Source: a virus. From it: a DNA stretch of 28,158 bases. Below the pieces are notes generated by a model. The model saw only the letters and a program-made list of their open reading frames with translations. It was not told where the DNA came from and ran no database searches. A program made the position numbers and the translations under genes. The DNA lies in IMG/VR virus record IMGVR_UViG_3300031553_000511, positions 1 to 28,158 of that record. One strand, 5' to 3'. Within the stretch, counting starts at the first letter, position 1; the number at the start of each line of letters is the position of its first letter. Positions 22,147 to 28,158 of the stretch are shown piece after piece.

Positions 22147-23046
22147 CTAAGCAACATAATCAACATCCCTCTTCACATTGTTCGGCACAGGCGGCTGCAG
22201 GGCTCGTTTCAAAAGCGACGTCAGCTCTTCCAAATCATAATGCAAAGCGTCAACCTTACCTTCCAACTTCTTAACTCGCTCAGGCATCAACAAATACTCA
22301 ACTGCAGCATCACGCGATAAATGATCAATCTCACCCTCCAACTCTCCCGGACTGTGATCCATCTTACGCTTCGGCGTCGACACTTGGAAATATCGGCTAA
22401 GCAGCTGCGCAACAGGATCATCAATCGCTAACTCGTAACCACGTCCGATTTTTCCTTCATCCAACAAACAACCATACTTCAACATCAAACTCCTACGCAC
22501 ACGCTCAGCCAAGTTCTTAGCCAAATTAAACAATTCACCAGGATGCCGACCATACAAAGTCTCCACATGCACAATCCAATTACGACTAGTCTTACGAACA
22601 GAAACACCTTTTTCAAGCCCCAACAAAGCCATCCAATTAACCATCTCAACACGCCTAAAACCACCACTCCCATACGAGCCCTCACGCACAATCCTAAACT
22701 TGAAAAAACAACGATGCAAACGATAAACACCCGTACTCCACAACAAACCCTCACATGAACCGAGAAGTTTTTGACTTTGATTTGTGAGCTCGTAGAAAAC
22801 CACGTTAGAGCGAACTTTGCGACGCACAAGACCAGCCTTCTCAAGCTTCCGGAGATAATAAAAAACATGCTGCTTACTCCAACCATAGATACGCCCTATC
22901 TTACTAGGATAGTCGCCGACCTCAATACGCTTAAGAATAGGAATCACCCGGGTGCGCACAGTCCTAAAGTAAAACTTGACTTTTGACTTTGAACTGAAAA
23001 CTTCTTTACTTCGAGAAGAATTGCGCTTACGTCGAGCCCCAGCCAA
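22147..23046 (-). CDS. Winged-helix protein with C-terminal coiled coil (possible replication or partition factor)
   Basis: The 299-residue protein begins with a basic, serine-rich tail (RRKRNSSRSKEVFSSK), followed by a wHTH: ILKRIEVGDYPSKIGRIYG, then SKQHVFYYLRKLEKAGLVRR (about 57-76) and wing SNVVFYELT. A central domain of about 150 residues has LHRCFFKFRIVREGSYG, SRNWIVHVETLYGRHPGEL and FNLAKNLAERVRRSLMLKYG, which I do not recognise. The end is a coiled coil, EYLLMPERVKKLEGKVDAL. Size and organisation resemble plasmid/virus DNA-organising proteins in uncultured archaea. A replication-initiator role is a guess from position in the early half and the lack of any other replication gene. Confidence 0.6.
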   Translation of the reverse strand: MAGARRKRNSSRSKEVFSSKSKVKFYFRTVRTRVIPILKRIEVGDYPSKIGRIYGWSKQHVFYYLRKLEKAGLVRRKVRSNVVFYELTNQSQKLLGSCEGLLWSTGVYRLHRCFFKFRIVREGSYGSGGFRRVEMVNWMALLGLEKGVSVRKTSRNWIVHVETLYGRHPGELFNLAKNLAERVRRSLMLKYGCLLDEGKIGRGYELAIDDPVAQLLSRYFQVSTPKRKMDHSPGELEGEIDHLSRDAAVEYLLMPERVKKLEGKVDALHYDLEELTSLLKRALQPPVPNNVKRDVDYVA

Positions 23047-23052
23047 AAACCA

Positions 23053-23334
23053 CTAAACCTCCAGGTTCTGCTCGATTTTGGGTAGGAGGTCATTAAGCCA
23101 TTTTTCCGCTTTCTTTTTCCGTCTTTCCCTACGCTTTATTGCTTTCTCAGAGAAATCCCAAAGCGTAGTTAGTATCGCGCCTTGAGCCTCCAATTCATAG
23201 AGACGTTTGAACTTTGGAATCATCCTTAAAACTTTAGGGAAAAGATTGCATTTTTCCTTCACACATTTTCCTTCAGCTATAACTCGAATACATGGCTTGC
23301 CTTTGGCGTGTTCAGAGCATTTTACAATTGCCAA
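23053..23334 (-). CDS. Small Cys-rich charged protein, unknown
   Basis: The 93 residues have an N-terminal cysteine pattern (KCSEHAKGKPCIRVIAEGKC, then KCNLF), consistent with a small zinc or structural knot, and a C-terminal very basic helical half (KAIKRRERRKKKAEKW). Similar Cys-then-basic small proteins are seen in archaeal viruses, but I recognise no family. It lies 6 bases upstream of the winged-helix gene and 12 after the next zinc-finger gene, so likely co-transcribed. Confidence 0.6.
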   Translation of the reverse strand: MAIVKCSEHAKGKPCIRVIAEGKCVKEKCNLFPKVLRMIPKFKRLYELEAQGAILTTLWDFSEKAIKRRERRKKKAEKWLNDLLPKIEQNLEV

Positions 23335-23346
23335 AAAATCACCTGA

Positions 23347-23592
23347 TTATATGATAGTCCAAACGCTCGCTACTTCTAGCCGGTAGGGACATCGGTCCGT
23401 ATCGAAGTCTCTGCAGCTCGCACCACAAAGGTTCCAGTGTTTGTCACGTAAGTGATCCTCTACTTCGCCTTGAAACAGTTCTCCACAACAGAGACATTTC
23501 GTCTTAGCTTTTATATGGAAGTGTCCCTCGATCTCTCTCATACGCCGGTGCAAACGAGCCTGCGCCAGTTCAATCTTTGTCGGCTTAACCAA
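23347..23592 (-). CDS. Small C2H2-type zinc-finger protein
   Basis: The 81 residues contain a C2H2-like finger: KTKCLCCGELFQGEVEDHLRDKH (about 31-53, two Cys and two His in classical spacing) preceded by a basic helix (IELAQARLHRRMREIEGH). A second Cys cluster, CGASCRDFDTDRC (about 56-68), may bind another metal. Single viral zinc fingers of this type occur widely in archaeal viruses, where they can bind DNA. The function here is unknown. Confidence 0.75.
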   Translation of the reverse strand: MVKPTKIELAQARLHRRMREIEGHFHIKAKTKCLCCGELFQGEVEDHLRDKHWNLCGASCRDFDTDRCPYRLEVASVWTII

Positions 23593-23600
23593 AAAATCAC

Positions 23601-24545
23601 CTATAATGTGCAGTTGCAGCGGATCTCTTCAGGCAACATTCCAAGCATAAACCGCAATTCGTTCCAGACGTCGACAGTTTCCTTGCACAGAGCAATCGAG
23701 CCTTTGTAACCGTATTTTCTAAGCCAGTAAATTACATATTGGTAAACTTCGACACGATTTTTCAGCCGATATCTCTTATCGCAACAGAGCTCCCGATTAC
23801 CGATGAAGTTATCGAAGAATCTATCGGTGCGGCCTGCACGTTTAAGCCAGTAAGGCAAAGCTGGAAACCATCTTGGTGTTCCGAGTGTAATCCGTGTAGG
23901 CGTCACATACATAATGTCCAGCATGAATTTAATGAGATCTCTGTAAGCCATCTTCCAGGAGTGCGCGTTTCGCGATGATTCCGGCGGCTTCAAAGGAATT
24001 ACAGGGTCAACACGTATTCTAACATCATAACCGAAATTCCCTAGAGTACGAGCTGCCTCCAGACGCTCATATATCCTAGGTGCCCTCTTCTCGTAGAGTT
24101 CAGCGAACTCATGAGCATTAACGCTGAAGCTAACAATAGTTTGCTTGTACCGCTTACGACGTAGAAAATCTATAGATGTGCCCTCTGTAGGATTGAGCGA
24201 CTGCCTTTCTGGCCAGTGGCAGCCTTTAGAAAGCAACAGAACCTTATGCGTCTCTTGCGTTTCAAATTTATCACAAATCTTCTCCATAAACTCCGGATTC
24301 ATCAAGCTGTCAGAGAGCTCGCCAGTATTCAATACAGCAGGCTCTTCGTGAGTCTTAAAGAACTTTTCAATAGCACTTTCTATCCGCTCCCATGAATAGT
24401 AATGCGGCTTCGTACCGTTGAAACGATGAGTCAAAGCAAGATAACAATAACTGCAATCATAAGGACAGCCACGAGCCCACGACAACAAATAGAAATGAGG
24501 ACAAACAACGCCTTCAGGAGTCTTATCAAACAACCTAACACTCAT
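23601..24545 (-). CDS. SPL-family radical SAM enzyme (SplB-like)
   Basis: The 314-residue protein (from ATG 24545 behind GGTGAT) has the radical SAM cluster motif CPYDCSYCY (27-35, C-x3-C-x2-C) directly after a WARG motif. Downstream are ITLGTPRWFP and RYKQTIVSFSVNAHEF-like stretches typical of the COG1533/SPL group, plus the conserved GELSDSL and VDPVIP. Spore photoproduct lyase repairs UV-induced thymine dimers; whether this archaeal homologue does so is not established. In a virus it could repair UV-damaged DNA or modify a nucleoside. It is flanked by zinc-finger genes, 13 bases after the HNH-like gene. Confidence 0.85.
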   Translation of the reverse strand: MSVRLFDKTPEGVVCPHFYLLSWARGCPYDCSYCYLALTHRFNGTKPHYYSWERIESAIEKFFKTHEEPAVLNTGELSDSLMNPEFMEKICDKFETQETHKVLLLSKGCHWPERQSLNPTEGTSIDFLRRKRYKQTIVSFSVNAHEFAELYEKRAPRIYERLEAARTLGNFGYDVRIRVDPVIPLKPPESSRNAHSWKMAYRDLIKFMLDIMYVTPTRITLGTPRWFPALPYWLKRAGRTDRFFDNFIGNRELCCDKRYRLKNRVEVYQYVIYWLRKYGYKGSIALCKETVDVWNELRFMLGMLPEEIRCNCTL

Positions 24546-24558
24546 GTCTATCACCATT

Positions 24559-24882
24559 TTAAACTGAGATTGTTTCGTGAGGTCGTTGATTCTTCAATTC
24601 GTTATGACATTCCAAACAAAGGTTAGGACAGTAATCTTCGGTTTCTGTGTGAACCCAACAACATTGATAGCGCGTGATGTTAATGTCTGAATCTTGTAGA
24701 GCTGTCTGTCTAGATTTCCCACATCTATCACACCTGTTCCTGATATCAATGATAATTTCGGCGAGCCCTTCCGGAAGTTCACCATGATTGCTGAACCTTT
24801 CGATCTTGACTTCTCTGGCATAGTTCCAGATCGTCTTAACAATGTCATTCTTCCACTTAGGCTCATTCAACTTGTCAACCAT
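24559..24882 (-). CDS. Small zinc-binding protein with degenerate HNH-like motif
   Basis: The 107 residues have RNRCDRCGKSR (about 48-58) and, near the end, YQCCWVHTETEDYCPNLCLECHNELK, like the second half of an HNH or endonuclease-VII-type finger (NLCLECH). The usual HH pair is not visible, so catalytic activity is doubtful. The first eight codons, including the ATG, are also present in a second copy upstream as part of a 39-base direct repeat. The neighbour is the SPL-family gene. Confidence 0.6.
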   Translation of the reverse strand: MVDKLNEPKWKNDIVKTIWNYAREVKIERFSNHGELPEGLAEIIIDIRNRCDRCGKSRQTALQDSDINITRYQCCWVHTETEDYCPNLCLECHNELKNQRPHETISV

Positions 24883-24894
24883 TAGGCTTCAACC
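24856..24894. repeat. 39-base direct repeat, copy 1 (covers gene start)
   Basis: Identical to copy 2 at 24929-24967 with 73-base offset. It covers the ribosome-site region, ATG and first codons of the HNH-like gene. Confidence 0.8.
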
Positions 24895-24928
24895 CGGATG
24901 CAAAGTTTGAATTTTTCCCAAAGAACAG

Positions 24929-24967
24929 CTTAGGCTCATTCAACTTGTCAACCATTAGGCTTCAACC
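24929..24967. repeat. 39-base direct repeat, copy 2
   Basis: Exact copy of 24856-24894. In the minus direction its ATG (24955) opens a 26-codon frame, MVDKLNEPKLFFGKNS, that stops inside copy 1 at 24875. It looks like a duplicated gene start, perhaps a decoy or a scar of insertion; the 34 bases between copies are not otherwise remarkable. Confidence 0.8.
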
Positions 24968-25123
24968 TCTTTTCGCTAAATCTTTCAGTTTCTGCATTAA
25001 CTCGAGGGCTTTGTCTGAACTGTTAGTTTCAACATAAAGCGTCTGGATACCGGCGTCTCCTGCTGAGATCTGCAGAACAGTTTTAGCTTTCGCGTCTCTC
25101 CTTTTCCAAAAACGCCATCTCAT
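24962..25123 (-). CDS. Small unknown protein of 53 residues
   Basis: A 54-codon frame starts at an ATG directly after the stop of the next-upstream gene and has normal coding character: MRWRFWKRRDAKAKTVLQ, then IQTLYVETNSSDKALELM and a helix to KDLAKRG. It carries one N-terminal Arg/Trp patch and a helix with a DKALE-type start. Both neighbours are real small genes, and coupling at the TAG/ATG junction supports it. No family recognised. Confidence 0.6.
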   Translation of the reverse strand: MRWRFWKRRDAKAKTVLQISAGDAGIQTLYVETNSSDKALELMQKLKDLAKRG

Positions 25124-25285
25124 CTAAACTTCAACCTCTTCAAATTCTATACTTTCGCAGAACGGGCAACACGGCTTTTCAACGATCACTCTTCTTGCAT
25201 CAAAAGAACTTGACGGCGGCAACTTCTCAATGCTAATCCTTGCAAGGACATGAAAAATTCTTCCACAGTTCTTACATTTCCACAT
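25124..25285 (-). CDS. Small zinc-ribbon protein of 53 residues
   Basis: A 54-codon frame overlaps the HerA stop as TGATG. It has two CxxC pairs: MWKCKNCGRIFH and KPCCPFCESIEF, flanking a basic stretch (SFDARRVIVE), the look of a single zinc ribbon. Such ribbons often serve as regulators or nucleic-acid adaptors. Its last codons, EEVEV, contain a GAGG site for the next gene. Confidence 0.7.
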   Translation of the reverse strand: MWKCKNCGRIFHVLARISIEKLPPSSSFDARRVIVEKPCCPFCESIEFEEVEV

Positions 25286-26817
25286 CAAGTCTCAGCCTCC
25301 TTGAAAACCACGTTTTTCGCTAACCTGAAGTAATTCCGGTCCGTGTGCTTCTTAGCGATCAGCTGCTGCTTCACCAAATCATTCAAACCATTATTCACTT
25401 GTTGAGGCGACACGGTCCAGCCTTCCTCTATAATCGCCTTAACAATCTCTCCAAGCTTTCTCCACTTGTCAAGCATGCCTTTCTTAGCAACCGTCAGAAT
25501 CTTACCCTGGATACTCACGTCATTAATCGTAACCGATTTCATAACAGGGGGCACGTCGACAATACTCTTCGTACTTTGCAACTGAACCTTCTGGGACCCG
25601 GGTTCAAATCCCAGCGAGCCCGCTGTAGGTAAAGAAGTAGGTAACTTCGCTTCGATAAGCCCTGTCAAAGCCTCATCGAAAAGCTCAAACTTCTTTAAGA
25701 GCTTAACTTGACCTTCCAGGTCCGAAATGATAAGCCCTTGGTCCTTAATCTGCTGCTCAAGACGGGTCTTTTCTTCTTCAGCCTTCGCTAGTTTCTCAGC
25801 TAACTCTTCCGCGTCGCCATCGCCTTTCAGCATCTCTTTGACGGATAGTTTGATCTCCGCCTTCTTCTCAAGCGTCTTAACTTGCTCTTTCAAGTCTGCA
25901 ATCTGTTTTTCTTGGCGTCTAATTGTTGACTCTTCTTCTTTCTTGGCTGCAACTGCCTTCATAATCGACTCTTTCAACGAGCTCAACGCTTGAGTTACGT
26001 TAGCTGTGAACGGCTTAGCCTCAACGAGAGGCGTATCAGCACCGTGAGGACATGAACGCTTGCGGACAATTACAGTTTCAACACCAGCTTTATGGTGCAC
26101 GATGAAATGGCTGAGAGGCTGTTTCATAATCTGTTCTTCCGTTATAGGAAGATGCAGTTTTTTGACTACGTACATGATGCCTGTTCGCGGATTCAGATCA
26201 GCTGCACTTGTAAACTTGCCGAAGAGAATCACGTTGCATTGGCTGAGAGGCGACTTGTGCAAGTCTGCAGGCCGCTGACTAATCAAGATGGGAAAAATGC
26301 CGATTTTCCGCCCTTGCTTCGCAATCAAGCTGACTCGACTTAAACTAGGTTTTGATGTGGCATCCCACTGTTGAGGAGCCCATGTGTCAGCATCTTCAAG
26401 AACCAGGAAAACAACACGCCGGTACTTCTGCTCAAGTCGATAAAGATTCCACAAGAAACGAGCTACAAACCGCAGCTGGTCAGCTTCATCCTCGATATCA
26501 CTAACGTTTACTACGAGGCTGATGCCCTTTTCCAAAGCAGCCTGGACATATTCATGCGCAAAACCCGGCTCCAAAGGAAGATCCTGGTAAGGCCCGCCGA
26601 TAACGACAACATTGTTATATCTAGCCTTTAACGTGTGCCACTCAGGAATAGGCTCGATAATGATTACTTGGGCTCCATTATCCAAAACATCTTCAACAAC
26701 GTCAGCTGCAGCGTTACTCTTGCCATGGCCACTCATAGCTAATATACCGATGCGTAAACCTTCCTTCACATAATCATCTGTGTCAATAGCAAAATCAGAA
26801 CTCAAACGCAACTTCAC
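25285..26817 (-). CDS. HerA-type ATPase with coiled coil and C-terminal winged helix
   Basis: The 510-residue protein has a HerA/FtsK-like motor domain: Walker A MSGHGKS (28-34), VIIIEP, Walker B VFLVLEDAD (about 135-143), a motor-type LISQRPADLH (178-187) and an arginine-rich KQGRKIG before it. Residues about 290-378 form a coiled coil. A wHTH follows near the end: LGEIVKAIIEEGWTVSPQQV, then NNGLNDLVKQQLIAKK. DNA translocation, segregation or packaging assistance are plausible. The start is GTG, overlapping the upstream gene by 4 bases (GTGA). The linker at about 400 carries a tRNA T-arm-like sequence. Confidence 0.8.
   Translation of the reverse strand: MKLRLSSDFAIDTDDYVKEGLRIGILAMSGHGKSNAAADVVEDVLDNGAQVIIIEPIPEWHTLKARYNNVVVIGGPYQDLPLEPGFAHEYVQAALEKGISLVVNVSDIEDEADQLRFVARFLWNLYRLEQKYRRVVFLVLEDADTWAPQQWDATSKPSLSRVSLIAKQGRKIGIFPILISQRPADLHKSPLSQCNVILFGKFTSAADLNPRTGIMYVVKKLHLPITEEQIMKQPLSHFIVHHKAGVETVIVRKRSCPHGADTPLVEAKPFTANVTQALSSLKESIMKAVAAKKEEESTIRRQEKQIADLKEQVKTLEKKAEIKLSVKEMLKGDGDAEELAEKLAKAEEEKTRLEQQIKDQGLIISDLEGQVKLLKKFELFDEALTGLIEAKLPTSLPTAGSLGFEPGSQKVQLQSTKSIVDVPPVMKSVTINDVSIQGKILTVAKKGMLDKWRKLGEIVKAIIEEGWTVSPQQVNNGLNDLVKQQLIAKKHTDRNYFRLAKNVVFKEAET
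25591..25614 (+). other. tRNA T-arm-like sequence inside the HerA gene
   Basis: Contains GGGTTCAAATCCCAG with an outer 6-bp stem CTGGGA/TCCCAG. As a T-arm, CCGGG/CCCAG with TTCAAAT loop, it has one mismatch. It is followed by CGAGCCCG, an acceptor-like tract, and reads as SLGFEPG in the linker between coiled coil and winged helix. No full tRNA can be built. Confidence 0.35.
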
Positions 26818-27185
26818 TCAGAAGCCTCCTCCTTCCTCTCATAATCTCTCCATTCTTCACAATCAAGCCATCCTTGATCGCCACCAGACCAACACGGGCA
26901 TAGTTTACAGTCAGAAACCTCATTATCTGCCGCACATAACCCTCTCGCTTTCGCTTCACCGACAGAAAAAGGATACGCATTATTGGGAGAAGGTGAAGCC
27001 TCCTTTTCTTTTTTGATGTCGATGTAGATTGTGCGTCCTGGAGCCTTACTGTGGCTATAGTCTCGGCCCACAGCCCAAGGAAACCTTCTCGGTCCCCGAT
27101 TGACTTCAAAATGGTCCAAGAGAACCTTAGCGATCTTCTCCACGAGCTCAGGATCCCCGACAATACGAACCTTAGTCTTCCTCAA
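26814..27185 (-). CDS. Small protein with N-terminal alpha/beta part and Cys cluster
   Basis: The 123 residues begin at TTG (TTGA overlap with the upstream stop) with RKTKVRIVGDPELVEKIAK and a second strand set TIYIDIKK, like a small ferredoxin-like fold, then four or five cysteines in CAADNEVSDCKLCPCW, then an acidic helix. The Cys cluster may bind metal. Its final codons EEASE contain the GGAGG ribosome site of the HerA gene. No family recognised; an alternative frame at 26795-27163 lacks coupling and is a shadow. Confidence 0.65.
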   Translation of the reverse strand: MRKTKVRIVGDPELVEKIAKVLLDHFEVNRGPRRFPWAVGRDYSHSKAPGRTIYIDIKKEKEASPSPNNAYPFSVGEAKARGLCAADNEVSDCKLCPCWSGGDQGWLDCEEWRDYERKEEASE

Positions 27186-27496
27186 CTAGAAGCCTCCAAT
27201 TGTTGTGGCAGCAACTTCTCCTGTTTTGGGTCGGTAGCAGCTTTATGGCGTTCAATTAAGCCTCGTTTGTACATGAAATCTTTCAATTCAATGGTTGCAC
27301 GTAAAACGTAGCCGCTGCTTGTCAAGTGATACGCATAAGGGCCTTCTTCAACATCAGTTTCCAGGCGCAGCCGCTTAGCCAATTTAGGGCGAAACTGTGC
27401 TAACGTGTCAATCTCTGTATACACTACATAGAGCATGTAGCGATGGGCACGCCAGCAAGGATCATCCTTGAAACCGCACCGTGGACAAACAAACAT
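27182..27496 (-). CDS. Zinc-ribbon protein, unknown
   Basis: The 104 residues start with MFVCPRCGFKDDPCW, three cysteines of a likely zinc site, then helices HRYMLYVVYTEIDTLAQF and ELKDFMYKRGLIERHK, and LTSSGYVLRATIE as strand pair. It shares TAATG with the methyltransferase stop. A role in regulating or partnering the methyltransferase is only positional inference. Confidence 0.65.
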   Translation of the reverse strand: MFVCPRCGFKDDPCWRAHRYMLYVVYTEIDTLAQFRPKLAKRLRLETDVEEGPYAYHLTSSGYVLRATIELKDFMYKRGLIERHKAATDPKQEKLLPQQLEASS

Positions 27497-28158
27497 TATT
27501 TAGAAGCCTCCAATGGATATTCAAGTAACTGAGCCTGCAATGGATCTCGAGGCAAATCGGCATTTGACAATGGCGCCAGAGGAGAATAAGGCGGCAAAGG
27601 CAACTCCATCAAGCCAACAAGCTTTTCTATTTTAAATCCGACGAGAATTATTCTCCGTCTATGTTGCGGCACGCCATAATCAGCTGCATCCAAGATTTTC
27701 CAAACAACTTCGTAAGGCATAACAATCTCAAACTTCAGCATCCTTAACATTTCATGAAACTCTGGATAACGCCTCGTTTCCGGGACGTTCTCAAAAGTGA
27801 TTCTTTTGGGCTGTAGATATTCTATTGCAGCTGCAAACCATAGCAATAACTTCCGTTGCCTAGCGTACTTGGGTTTAGATCTGTGGAAGTTGAGTCGACT
27901 GAAACCTGCACATGGTGGTGAACCGTGAACAAGATAAGGTTGCAAGTCTTGACGCAAGGGCAAATATCGGACATCTGCTTTTATGGCATTTCCAATGTTA
28001 AATTGATATGTCGCCAATGCGTCTCTAGCTATGTCGATTCCGCACAGGTGATTATAGCCCGCTTGAATAAACCCAAGCGTTGCGCCGCCACAACCACAGA
28101 ATAGATCAATAAAGGTAGGTGCGTCTGGACCATAACTCTTCTCAAAATGTTTAGTCAT
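27496..28158 (-). CDS. C5-cytosine DNA methyltransferase, short form
   Basis: The 220 residues show the methyltransferase signature motifs: I DLFCGCGGATLGF (18-30), IV GSPPCAGFS with catalytic Cys 83, VI ENVPE (123-127), VIII YGVPQHRRRIILVG (161-174). The protein then ends about 45 residues later, without recognisable target-recognition domain or motifs IX-X, so it is shorter than typical members (about 300-400). It may bind a partner for the missing part or be a degraded copy. The ATG coincides with the window edge, so an N-terminal extension cannot be excluded. Viruses use such enzymes to escape restriction. Confidence 0.9.
   Translation of the reverse strand: MTKHFEKSYGPDAPTFIDLFCGCGGATLGFIQAGYNHLCGIDIARDALATYQFNIGNAIKADVRYLPLRQDLQPYLVHGSPPCAGFSRLNFHRSKPKYARQRKLLLWFAAAIEYLQPKRITFENVPETRRYPEFHEMLRMLKFEIVMPYEVVWKILDAADYGVPQHRRRIILVGFKIEKLVGLMELPLPPYSPLAPLSNADLPRDPLQAQLLEYPLEASK

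Noticed and set aside
22543-22986. Plus-strand frames antisense to the winged-helix gene
   Set aside because: Asn/Thr/His-rich shadows of a G/T-rich coding strand, without start context.
25727-25993. Plus-strand serine-rich frame antisense to the HerA coiled coil
   Set aside because: Serine/phenylalanine-rich antisense of Lys/Glu heptads; a composition shadow.
26795-27163. Alternative 122-residue frame beside the HerA start
   Set aside because: The competing frame at 26814-27185 has coupled TTGA and GTGA junctions on both sides and a cysteine cluster; the alternative overlaps HerA by 23 bases without a ribosome site.
1-28158. CRISPR array, rRNA or insertion sequence
   Set aside because: No regularly spaced repeats with spacers, no transposase or terminal inverted repeats, and no rRNA-like sequence were seen; the only multi-copy array is the 28-base-period element at 13985-14052.

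Overview
The window looks like part of the genome of a head-tailed virus (Caudoviricetes type) of an archaeon, or of a provirus. The virion genes identify the virus: large and small terminase, portal, HK97-fold capsid protein, prohead protease with scaffold, head-tail connectors, tail tube, tail assembly chaperone, tape measure and tail hub/fibre. The archaeal assignment rests on a fused ABC-ATPase/acetyltransferase of the COG2401 type, a short ArnR1-like winged-helix protein, a HerA-type ATPase, membrane-anchored Ig-like and collagen-like proteins of the kind common in Bathyarchaeia-like genomes, TATA-box promoters and strong GGAGG/GGTGA ribosome sites. The exact host is an inference. No integrase, DNA polymerase or rRNA gene is visible, and the first and last genes touch the window edges.

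All but one of about 40 genes lie on the minus strand, so transcription runs from high to low coordinates. Genes are packed with 1-26 base overlaps (ATGA, GTGA, TTGA, TAATG), which implies long, translationally coupled operons.

Layout in transcription order. (1) 28158-23053, accessory/early block: C5-cytosine methyltransferase, two small Cys-rich genes, HerA-like ATPase with coiled coil and winged helix, two 53-residue genes, an HNH-like zinc protein, an SPL-type radical SAM enzyme and two more zinc-finger-like proteins. (2) 23046-21142: two winged-helix DNA-binding proteins and a small unknown. (3) 21141-20959: a structured gene-free stretch. (4) 20958-15697, head module: protease-scaffold fusion, small charged protein, decoration protein, major capsid protein, a zinc-ribbon protein, a winged-helix protein, portal. 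(5) 15636-14053: four-helix membrane protein, collagen-like surface protein and a winged-helix regulator flanked by promoter, terminator and repeat elements. (6) 13906-4724, neck and tail: adaptor, head-closure protein fused to an alpha/alpha-toroid domain, a probable terminator carrying a beta-sandwich insertion, tail tube, Ig-like anchored protein, frameshifted tail assembly chaperone, gp10-like protein, short tape measure, large hub/fibre. (7) 4727-2259: small proteins, TerS and TerL. (8) 2103-200: PadR regulator and ABC-GNAT protein. (9) 1-288, plus strand: an ASCH-like fragment.

The most unusual theme is the dressing of the neck and tail. Several structural proteins carry extra domains that look sugar-related or surface-binding: an alpha/alpha toroid on the head-closure protein, beta-sandwiches inside the probable terminator and the hub, and separate Ig-like and collagen-like anchored proteins. 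With a tape measure of only 257 residues, this suggests a short-tailed siphovirus-like particle with an elaborately decorated collar and tip.
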